From NCBI RefSeq assembly GCF_024171645.1, contig NZ_JALKAC010000011.1:174137-238136 (forward strand): 64,000 nucleotides of DNA, read 5' to 3'. Of this stretch, positions 25,312 through 31,641 are shown in pieces. The notes below the pieces were generated by a model. The model was given only the letters and a program-made list of their open reading frames with translations. It searched no databases and was not told the DNA's origin. Made by a program: the position numbers and the translations under genes. Position 1 is the first letter of the stretch; every line of letters starts with the position of its first letter. Source of the stretch: Flavobacterium sp. HSC-32F16 (GTDB lineage: Bacteria; Bacteroidota; Bacteroidia; Flavobacteriales; Flavobacteriaceae).

Positions 25312-26406
25312 ATGAAAATCAAAGACATCATAACCGTACTAGAAGAAATGGCGCCTCTCGCCTATGCAGAAGATTTTGACAATGTGGGACTTTTAGTGGG
25401 AAATCCGGAAAACGAAAGTAACGGAGTTTTAGTTTGTCACGATGCACTGGAAAATGTAATTGAAGAAGCAATAACTAAAAACTGCAATCTTGTAGTTTGC
25501 TTTCATCCTATTTTATTTTCTGGAATTAAAAAAATTACCGGCAAAAACTACGTTGAGCGTGCTATTTTAAAAGCCATCAAAAATGATATTGCGATTTATG
25601 CCGTACATACCGCTTTAGACAATCATTCGCAGGGAGTTAATAATATTTTCTGTAATACCTTAGGTTTAATAAACACCAAAATTTTAATTCCAAAACAGCA
25701 ATTTCTGCAAAAATTAGTTACGTATACCGTTCCTGAAAATTCGGAAAAAGTTCGAAATGCCATGTTCGAAGCCGGCGCAGGAACTATTGCAAACTATGAT
25801 AACTGCAGTTTTAATTCTGAAGGTTTTTTTACTTTTAAAGGAAATGAAAAAAGCAATCCGGTTATTGGCGAAAAAGGAAAATTACATACGGGTGCCGAAA
25901 TAAAAATTGAAGTTATTTTCGAGAAACATTTACAATCTAAAATTTTAAAAGCACTTTTAACGAATCATATTTATGAAGAAGTGGCTTACGAAATCTACAA
26001 TCTTCAAAATCTGCATCCAAATATTGGTTTAGGAATGATTGGGGAATTGGAAAATGAAATGGATGAAAAAGACTTTCTTCTGTACGTAAAAGAAATTATG
26101 ATTGCGCGCGGTATTCGTCATTCTGCCTTTACAGGAAAAAAAGTAAAAAAAGTAGCTGTTCTGGGCGGTTCAGGAAGTTTTGCCATAAAAAATGCAGTTC
26201 AGGCTGGAGCCGATGCTTTTTTAACTGCTGATTTAAAGTATCATCAGTTCTATGAAGCAGAAAATAAGCTGCTTTTGGCCGATATTGGTCATTTTGAGAG
26301 CGAACGCTATACAAAAAACTATATTGTTGATTATCTTCGAAAAAAAATTCTTAATTTTGCGATCATTTTATCGGAAGAAAATACAAATCCAGTTAAGTAC
26401 TTATAG
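25312..26406 (+). CDS. Nif3-like dinuclear metal center hexameric protein
   Basis: This 364-residue protein matches the YbgI/NIF3 family. An N-terminal metal-binding half has FDNVGLLVG (about 22-30), HDALENV, CFHPILFSG and AVHTALDN. The central YqfO-type insert (about 130-235) resembles a PII-like domain. A C-terminal half supplies the remaining ligands (DIGHFESE). Family members assemble into hexamers around a di-metal centre, and some act as GTP cyclohydrolase IB-like or unknown hydrolases. The cysteine-free coiled-coil gene begins 3 bp after the stop; this pair is conserved in many Bacteroidota genomes and suggests a shared function. Confidence 0.94.
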   Translation: MKIKDIITVLEEMAPLAYAEDFDNVGLLVGNPENESNGVLVCHDALENVIEEAITKNCNLVVCFHPILFSGIKKITGKNYVERAILKAIKNDIAIYAVHTALDNHSQGVNNIFCNTLGLINTKILIPKQQFLQKLVTYTVPENSEKVRNAMFEAGAGTIANYDNCSFNSEGFFTFKGNEKSNPVIGEKGKLHTGAEIKIEVIFEKHLQSKILKALLTNHIYEEVAYEIYNLQNLHPNIGLGMIGELENEMDEKDFLLYVKEIMIARGIRHSAFTGKKVKKVAVLGGSGSFAIKNAVQAGADAFLTADLKYHQFYEAENKLLLADIGHFESERYTKNYIVDYLRKKILNFAIILSEENTNPVKYL

Positions 26407-26409
26407 AAT

Positions 26410-27189
26410 ATGACGAATACGAAAGAATTAAGTGTTGAGGACAAGTTAAGAGCAATATACGATTTACAGCTTATTGACTCTAGAATTGACGAAATCAGAA
26501 ACGTTAGAGGAGAACTTCCTTTAGAGGTTGAAGATTTAGAAGATGAAGTTGCAGGTTTGAGCACTCGTTCAGAGAAACTGAAAAGTGAACTTGAAGTGAT
26601 TGAGGAGCAAATCAAAGCAAAGAAAATTGCTATTGAGGAGCATAAAGAGGTTATCAAGAAATACACAAAACAACAAGAATCAGTTCGTAACAACAGAGAA
26701 TTTAATTCTTTGACAAAAGAAGTTGAATTTCAGGAATTAGAAATTCAATTAGCTGAAAAGCAAATCAAAGAAATGAAAGCTTCTATCGAGCACAAAAAAG
26801 AAGTTATTTCTAATTTAAAAGAAAAACTTGACGCTAAAAGCTCTCATTTAAAACATAAAAAATCTGAATTAGACGCTATCATGGCTGAAACTCAAAAAGA
26901 AGAAATCTTCTTATCTGAGAAATCAGCTGAATTTTCAGCTCAAATCGAAGACAGATTATTAGCTGCTTACAACAGAATCAGAAGCAGTGTTCGTAACGGA
27001 TTAGCTGTAGTTTCTATCGAAAGAGGAGCTTCTGCAGGATCTTTCTTTACGATTCCACCACAAACTCAGGTTGAAATCGCTTCAAGAAAGAAAATCATTA
27101 CTGATGAGCACTCTGGAAGAATTTTAGTTGATACTGCTTTAGCAGATGAAGAAAAAGAAAAAATGGAACAATTGTTCTCAAAATTCTAA
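26410..27189 (+). CDS. Coiled-coil protein of the C4-type zinc-ribbon (CT398-like) family, lacking zinc ligands
   Basis: This 259-residue protein is mostly long coiled coil (about 10-195), rich in Glu and Lys. A globular C-terminus (about 200-250, VRNGLAVVSIERGASAGSFF onward) follows, at the position where relatives carry a CxxC...CxxC zinc ribbon. This protein contains no cysteine at all, so it cannot bind zinc that way. The C-terminal segment keeps the family's spacing and GxxFxxPP pattern, which argues for a degenerate ribbon and not a different domain. It is co-transcribed with the Nif3-like gene. A strong terminator follows. Confidence 0.88.
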   Translation: MTNTKELSVEDKLRAIYDLQLIDSRIDEIRNVRGELPLEVEDLEDEVAGLSTRSEKLKSELEVIEEQIKAKKIAIEEHKEVIKKYTKQQESVRNNREFNSLTKEVEFQELEIQLAEKQIKEMKASIEHKKEVISNLKEKLDAKSSHLKHKKSELDAIMAETQKEEIFLSEKSAEFSAQIEDRLLAAYNRIRSSVRNGLAVVSIERGASAGSFFTIPPQTQVEIASRKKIITDEHSGRILVDTALADEEKEKMEQLFSKF

Positions 27190-27196
27190 ATAAACG

Positions 27197-27223
27197 GTCC
27201 CGATTTAATCGGGACTTTTTTTT
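27197..27223 (+). terminator. Rho-independent terminator after the Nif3/coiled-coil operon
   Basis: A GTCCCGAT / ATCGGGAC stem with a TTA loop and eight T, 8 bp past the stop. Confidence 0.93.
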
Positions 27224-27237
27224 ACCAAAATATTTTT

Positions 27238-27334
27238 CTGCCACGAATTACACTAATTTTCACTAATTTTTAATTTGTTATTAAATGGAATAAAAATTCG
27301 TGCTAAATTTGTGTAATTCGTGGCGAAACTTTTT
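27238..27334. repeat. Dispersed CCACGAATTACACTAATT inverted repeat
   Basis: Left arm TGCCACGAATTACACTAATT and right arm AATTTGTGTAATTCGTGGCG face each other over about 55 bases. Same family as 7891-8010 and 12409-12474. Confidence 0.65.
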
Positions 27335-27379
27335 TAGATCGATCCCCGGAATATTATTTTTACCACTAAATTACTTGTT

Positions 27380-28237
27380 TTGGGAATTAAAAAAGGAATT
27401 CGTTTTATTACATTAAAATCAGTTGGATCTTATATTAACTTTTTGAGTTATGTACGCCCGCAAAAAGCTATGGAACTTTCTTATGCGCTTTTTAGTCAGC
27501 CCCGAATTGGGAGATTAAAAAAAGAAACTCTTCCTAAAATTTTAAGAAATACCGAAACAGAAATTTTTAACCATAACGAACATCATTTTCAAACGTACAT
27601 CTGGAAAGGAAATGAAACCAAAATTTTATTAGTTCACGGTTGGGAAAGTAATGCTTCACGCTGGAAAAAAACGCTGCCACATCTTCAAAAGTCCGGAAGT
27701 ACGATTATTGCTATTGATGCACCTGCTCATGGACAAAGCAGCGGAAGAGAATTTAATGTTCCGCTTTATGCCGAATTTATAAACAAAGCCGTAGAAAAAT
27801 ACCAGCCGGAAATTATTATTGGACATTCTATTGGCGGTGCGGCCTGCGTTTATCATCAATATTTATTTCCGAATACGAGTATAAACAAAATGGTCATTCT
27901 TGGTGCGCCTTCAGACTTAAAAACTTTGATTGATAATTACATTTCAATGCTGAGTCTAAACACTAAAATGCTGTCTCTTTTAGAAAGTAAATTTATCAAT
28001 CGTTTCAACTTTAAGCTGGAAGAATTTTCAGGACAAAAATTTGCATCGCAATTTACTATTCCTGGTTTTATTGCCCATGACACATCCGATAAGATTGTAG
28101 CTTTTGAAGAAGGAAAAAAAATCGCAAGCGGCTGGAAAAACAGTCAGTTTATTGAAACCAGCGGTTTAGGTCACGGAATGCATGATGATGAATTGTATCA
28201 AAAAGTTATTGAGTTCCTTTTTGAAGGTTCAAAGTAA
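27380..28237 (+). CDS. Alpha/beta hydrolase
   Basis: This 285-residue protein has an alpha/beta-hydrolase core: the oxyanion HGW motif (86-88), the nucleophile elbow GHSIGG with Ser150, an acidic residue in the AHDTSDKIV block near 240 and the terminal GHGMHDD histidine. No signal peptide is visible, so it is likely cytosolic. Translation is assigned to a TTG at 27380, because the next in-frame ATG (residue 31) would remove conserved N-terminal sequence; the start is therefore uncertain. The substrate is not predictable. It is a single gene between repeats. Confidence 0.85.
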   Translation: MGIKKGIRFITLKSVGSYINFLSYVRPQKAMELSYALFSQPRIGRLKKETLPKILRNTETEIFNHNEHHFQTYIWKGNETKILLVHGWESNASRWKKTLPHLQKSGSTIIAIDAPAHGQSSGREFNVPLYAEFINKAVEKYQPEIIIGHSIGGAACVYHQYLFPNTSINKMVILGAPSDLKTLIDNYISMLSLNTKMLSLLESKFINRFNFKLEEFSGQKFASQFTIPGFIAHDTSDKIVAFEEGKKIASGWKNSQFIETSGLGHGMHDDELYQKVIEFLFEGSK

Positions 28238-28311
28238 CAAAGGCTTAAAGGAACAAAGGTTTTCCAAAAATCTAAAATCTGAATTCTAAAATCTAAAATC
28301 ATTTTTTTGTC

Positions 28312-28319
28312 TACTTTTG
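28312..28319 (+). promoter_or_regulatory. -7 promoter box (TACTTTTG) of rluF
   Basis: A perfect TAnnTTTG match with only CAGT between it and the ATG at 28324. Initiation would fall on or beside the start codon. Confidence 0.6.
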
Positions 28320-28323
28320 CAGT

Positions 28324-29136
28324 ATGGAAGAAAATCTTAAACGTCTTAATAAATTTATTGGCGAAACCGGGTATTGCTCCCGTCGTGAAGCGGATAAATT
28401 AATTGAAGAAGGACGCGTAACAATAAATGGCGTTGTGCCTGAAATGGGAACCAAAGTTTCACCAGATGATGAAGTACGCATTGACGGAAAGTTAATCGTG
28501 GAAAAGCACGAAAAAATGGTTTATCTGGCTTTCAACAAGCCTGTTGGTATTGAATGCACAACTAATCTTGAAGTTCGAAATAATATTGTAGATTATATTA
28601 ATTATCCAAAACGTATTTTCCCAATTGGCAGATTGGATAAAGCCAGTGAAGGATTGATTTTTATGACGAATGACGGTGATATTGTAAACAAGATTTTACG
28701 CGCCAGAAATAATCACGAAAAAGAATATACCGTTACGGTAAGCAAACCTATTACAGATCGTTTTATACAACGAATGGGAAATGGTGTTCCAATTTTAGAT
28801 ACGGTTACCAAAAAATGTAAAGTAGAACAAATCAGTAAATACACTTTCAAAATTATTCTGACTCAGGGGTTAAACCGTCAAATTAGAAGAATGTCTGAAT
28901 ATCTGGGCTATGAAGTTACAGCGTTAAAACGAATTAGAATCATTAATATCTCTTTGGATATTCCCGTTGGCCGTTACCGCGATTTGACCGATGATGAAAT
29001 CAAAGAATTAAATCAACTGATAGAACCTTCAAGTAAAACAGAAGAAGCAAGTCTGCCTAAAGTTGAAACACCAAATCGAAGAACAACGTTTATCTCTAAA
29101 AATGATCCTAGATTTAGAAAAAGAGGTAACAGCTAA
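28324..29136 (+). CDS. rluF: 23S rRNA pseudouridine synthase F
   Basis: This 270-residue protein has an N-terminal S4 RNA-binding domain (about 6-60, RLNKFIGETGYCSRREADK) and an RsuA/RluB/E/F-type synthase domain. Catalytic Asp105 sits in PIGRLDKASEGLIF. The block NKILRARNNHEKEY and the GVPILDTVTKKCKV segment match E. coli RluF (modifier of U2604 in 23S rRNA) closely, so the F subtype is preferred over B or E. The basic tail (about 240-270) is common in the group. It starts 4 nt after its -7 box, implying a leaderless message. Confidence 0.93.
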   Translation: MEENLKRLNKFIGETGYCSRREADKLIEEGRVTINGVVPEMGTKVSPDDEVRIDGKLIVEKHEKMVYLAFNKPVGIECTTNLEVRNNIVDYINYPKRIFPIGRLDKASEGLIFMTNDGDIVNKILRARNNHEKEYTVTVSKPITDRFIQRMGNGVPILDTVTKKCKVEQISKYTFKIILTQGLNRQIRRMSEYLGYEVTALKRIRIINISLDIPVGRYRDLTDDEIKELNQLIEPSSKTEEASLPKVETPNRRTTFISKNDPRFRKRGNS

Positions 29137-29141
29137 ATATT

Positions 29142-29178
29142 AAAATCCCATTTGTTGAACTACAGCAAATGGGATTTT
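29142..29178. terminator. Bidirectional terminator between rluF and the DUF4173 gene
   Basis: A perfect stem AAAATCCCATTTG / CAAATGGGATTTT with an 11-nt loop is flanked by T on the plus side and A on the minus side. The two genes converge here. Confidence 0.9.
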
Positions 29179-29184
29179 TAATTT

Positions 29185-30567
29185 TTAATGATTTAAAAAA
29201 TCATAATATAAAGCTTTCGATAAAAAACTATTATTCTTATAATTCCGGATCATTTCTTCTCTTGCACTTTCGGGATACTTTCCATCTAAATTGTTCTTTT
29301 TAAAATATTCCCTGCGCTCATCGTCATTAAAATTCAAACCGCTTAAAAATCTAGGTTCAACACCTTTATTTACAGAAATATTGTAGTTTGTAATTAGATT
29401 TCCCCAGTTAATAAAACTGCATACTAAAATGGTTCCATAAAAATACCAAACCATTTGATTAACTAAATAAGCATTTGTTTTTTGTTTTGTTATTTTTAAA
29501 AGAGAATAAACCAAACCAATAATTGCCAAAATCAAAAAAGCATAAACTCCCAAACGTTTGTAAGTCAAACCATAAAATGAAACATACTCTGTATTTTTAA
29601 TCATAGCACTTACAATTAAAATCACATTTAATGCGATCCACACTTTTGCCAGTTTTTTTAGCAGCGTTGCTTTTTCGTCAAAATTAAAACCTCCTTTAAA
29701 GTAAAACAAGATTACGCCGACTGCCATTAAAATTGAAAAAATAACAGCATTTACGCGTTCATGTATATCTGCACTAAGGTTTGTTTTCTGTGCTGCTTCA
29801 AAAAACTGTTCGTAATTGTATGTCCCGATGAAAACCAAAAGCATAATGTTTAGCAGAAATAATGTGATTTCACCGCTTTTTCTTTCAAAGTCCAAATCTA
29901 GAAATGAAAATGTGCTTTGATTTTTTACTTCAGAAACATCACTAAATTCATTATTCAGTTTTGGATTGAATTCATAACAAGCATCCGGAACCCAATAATT
30001 CCAAAAACTAAATGAAATATAGAATCCCAATATGGTGATTATGATCAACTGAAAAACATCAATATCTAAAGTGTAATCTGTAAATAATGAAGAAAAATGA
30101 TTACTTCCGAAAGAATACACAATGAAAAACAATCCTAAAAAAATAACGGGAATAACTACAAAGACAACTAATTTCTTCGCAAAGTCATTATGAATTTTTC
30201 GTTCAGGAAGCCATTGGCTAAAAAGAAAAACCCGTCCTAACGAAGTAATTCCATTTAAGAATACCAATGGAAAAATCTGCACGACTTTAAGTTCTCCATC
30301 ATGAGTTTTAAACTGTAAAAACAGAATTGACAATGCTAAGGCAAAAAATGAAGCAGCATCTCCATACCAGGCAAAAGCAAAACAAGACAAAATAGACGTT
30401 ATAACCAAAATTAAATGGGATCTGTCAACAAACTTTTCCTGAAAGAAGTAACTAATTAGAAGCGTTAGTATTACTCCAAAAATTGAAAGATTTACTCCAG
30501 GAGACTGATTGTAAAAAAGCAAGGTAAATATACCTGTGCAGGCTAAAATAATTTGATGTTTTTTCAT
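29185..30567 (-). CDS. DUF4173 domain-containing polytopic membrane protein
   Basis: This protein of about 460 residues has ten or more hydrophobic helices and matches the DUF4173 membrane family. The central cytoplasmic or periplasmic loop (about 200-240) is acidic, and the C-terminal 60 residues are soluble (GLNFNDDERREYF onward). The ATG at 30567 (MKKHQIILACTG) is chosen over one 45 bp upstream, because the longer form would begin inside the operator palindrome at 30586-30602. Function unknown. Neighbouring winged-helix and membrane genes, with the same operator, suggest a common regulon. Confidence 0.85.
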   Translation of the reverse strand: MKKHQIILACTGIFTLLFYNQSPGVNLSIFGVILTLLISYFFQEKFVDRSHLILVITSILSCFAFAWYGDAASFFALALSILFLQFKTHDGELKVVQIFPLVFLNGITSLGRVFLFSQWLPERKIHNDFAKKLVVFVVIPVIFLGLFFIVYSFGSNHFSSLFTDYTLDIDVFQLIIITILGFYISFSFWNYWVPDACYEFNPKLNNEFSDVSEVKNQSTFSFLDLDFERKSGEITLFLLNIMLLVFIGTYNYEQFFEAAQKTNLSADIHERVNAVIFSILMAVGVILFYFKGGFNFDEKATLLKKLAKVWIALNVILIVSAMIKNTEYVSFYGLTYKRLGVYAFLILAIIGLVYSLLKITKQKTNAYLVNQMVWYFYGTILVCSFINWGNLITNYNISVNKGVEPRFLSGLNFNDDERREYFKKNNLDGKYPESAREEMIRNYKNNSFLSKALYYDFLNH

Positions 30568-30585
30568 AATTTTAAATTTAAAAGT

Positions 30586-30602
30586 ACTTTGTGTTTCAAA
30601 GT
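30586..30602. promoter_or_regulatory. Palindromic operator ACTTTG-TGTTT-CAAAGT upstream of the DUF4173 gene
   Basis: A perfect 6-bp inverted repeat with a 5-bp spacer, extended on the left to AAAGTACTTTG. The same structure with a different spacer (CGATA) is found at 31547-31563, before the regulator operon. The minus-strand half ACTTTG overlaps a near-consensus -7 box (TTACTTTG). Confidence 0.7.
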
Positions 30603-30625
30603 AATTAGGCAAAAAAATATAGTTA

Positions 30626-30916
30626 TTAATTTTTCATTAATTTTTCGAGGTAAGAAAGGTGTTCTTTAAACGCCGCGCGGCCAAGCGGTGTTACTTGATA
30701 AGATGTTTTTGGCTTTTTGCCCACAAATTCTTTCTTAATCTCTATGTATTCTGATTTTTCTAATGCTGAGGAATGACTCGCTAAATTACCATCGGTGATG
30801 TTTAAAAGTGTTTTCATCTCGGTAAAGTCTACCCAGTCGTTAACCATCAGAACGGACATTATACCCAGTCTGACACGGCTTTCAAAATCTTTATTTAGTT
30901 TATCAATGATTCCCAT
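30626..30916 (-). CDS. Winged-helix transcriptional regulator (HTH_34-like)
   Basis: This 96-residue protein is almost entirely a winged-helix DNA-binding domain. The MSVLMVNDWVDFTEMKTLL segment (about 20-38), the recognition helix TDGNLASHSSALEKSEYI (about 41-58) and the wing GKKPKTSYQVTPLGRAAF (66-83) match the MarR/PadR-related HTH_34 family, common in Bacteroidota. It probably binds as a dimer to the palindromes at 31547-31563 (its own operon) and 30586-30602. It lies 6 bp downstream of a membrane-protein gene in one transcript; that protein could control or be controlled by it. Confidence 0.9.
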   Translation of the reverse strand: MGIIDKLNKDFESRVRLGIMSVLMVNDWVDFTEMKTLLNITDGNLASHSSALEKSEYIEIKKEFVGKKPKTSYQVTPLGRAAFKEHLSYLEKLMKN

Positions 30917-30922
30917 TGGCGG

Positions 30923-31537
30923 TTATTTGTATTTTTTGAACATCACTAATCCGTATACAATATGCAGAATTCCAAATCCTAAAATCCAGAAAATCAAACC
31001 GTATCCTATATAAAAAAGCGAAATACATCCTAAAATAAGTTCCGAAAAACCTAAATATTTAATATCTGAAAAGGTATATTTTTCGGCGTTAATTACTGCA
31101 AGTCCATAAAAAATCAAAGTCGAAGGCGCTACTAAACCAAAATATCCGTGATACATTAATGCCAGACAAAATACGCCTCCTGCTGCAAGCGGTACTGCGA
31201 GATTAAACAGCATTTTTTTTGTTGCCGATGTCCAGATAGGCAGATTGTATTTTCGGCTTTTTCTAATGGTGAAAAAGATCCCGAATACAAAGGCACAAGT
31301 TAAAATTGCAATGCCAATCCAGAACAATTCAGACACTAAATCTGTAGAATATAATCGATGCTCATCTTGCAGATAATCCATTCCGTTTGCTTTAAAAAGC
31401 TGGTAGACACAAATACCGCCAATTAATGCAGAAAGTCCGGCAAAAACTCCCGAAAGTCCGCTTAAGGATATAAATCTTGAAGAGCGCTCCATCATGGAAC
31501 GAATATGTGCTAAATCTTCTTGGTGCTTTTGATTCAT
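30923..31537 (-). CDS. Hypothetical membrane protein, partner of the winged-helix regulator
   Basis: This 204-residue protein has a charged N-terminus (MNQKHQEDLAHIRSMMERSSRF) and six or so hydrophobic helices (about 27-48, 72-95, 107-125, 130-148, 157-178, 180-200). I do not recognise a named family with confidence. Genes of this type are found directly upstream of HTH_34 regulators in Bacteroidota, in the way anti-sigma or sensor partners are. The operator palindrome and a TAACTTTG -7 box stand just upstream, so its expression is likely set by the regulator it precedes. Confidence 0.8.
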   Translation of the reverse strand: MNQKHQEDLAHIRSMMERSSRFISLSGLSGVFAGLSALIGGICVYQLFKANGMDYLQDEHRLYSTDLVSELFWIGIAILTCAFVFGIFFTIRKSRKYNLPIWTSATKKMLFNLAVPLAAGGVFCLALMYHGYFGLVAPSTLIFYGLAVINAEKYTFSDIKYLGFSELILGCISLFYIGYGLIFWILGFGILHIVYGLVMFKKYK

Positions 31538-31546
31538 AATTAAAGT

Positions 31547-31563
31547 ACTTTGCGATACAAAGT
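31547..31563. promoter_or_regulatory. Palindromic operator ACTTTG-CGATA-CAAAGT overlapping the regulator-operon promoter
   Basis: A perfect 6-bp inverted repeat with a 5-bp spacer. The minus-strand -7 box TAACTTTG (31558-31565) shares its TTTG with the distal half-site, so a bound protein would block RNA polymerase. The ATG of the operon is 9 bases downstream. Confidence 0.72.
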
Positions 31564-31589
31564 TATTATTTATTTTGAAATAACAATAA

Positions 31590-31622
31590 AAAAAGGCCGC
31601 TTTTTTGAAAAGAGCGGCCTTC
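31590..31622 (-). terminator. Rho-independent terminator after the PF14905 barrel gene
   Basis: A 9-bp stem AAGGCCGCT / AGCGGCCTT with an 11-nt loop. On the minus strand it ends in a seven-T run. It is 20 bp past the stop at 31642. Confidence 0.9.
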
Positions 31623-31641
31623 GAATTGTTTTAGACATAAA

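Noticed and set aside
30568..30612. Upstream ATG for the DUF4173 protein
   Set aside because: It would place the start inside the promoter/operator palindrome and add a non-hydrophobic leader before a good signal-anchor start.
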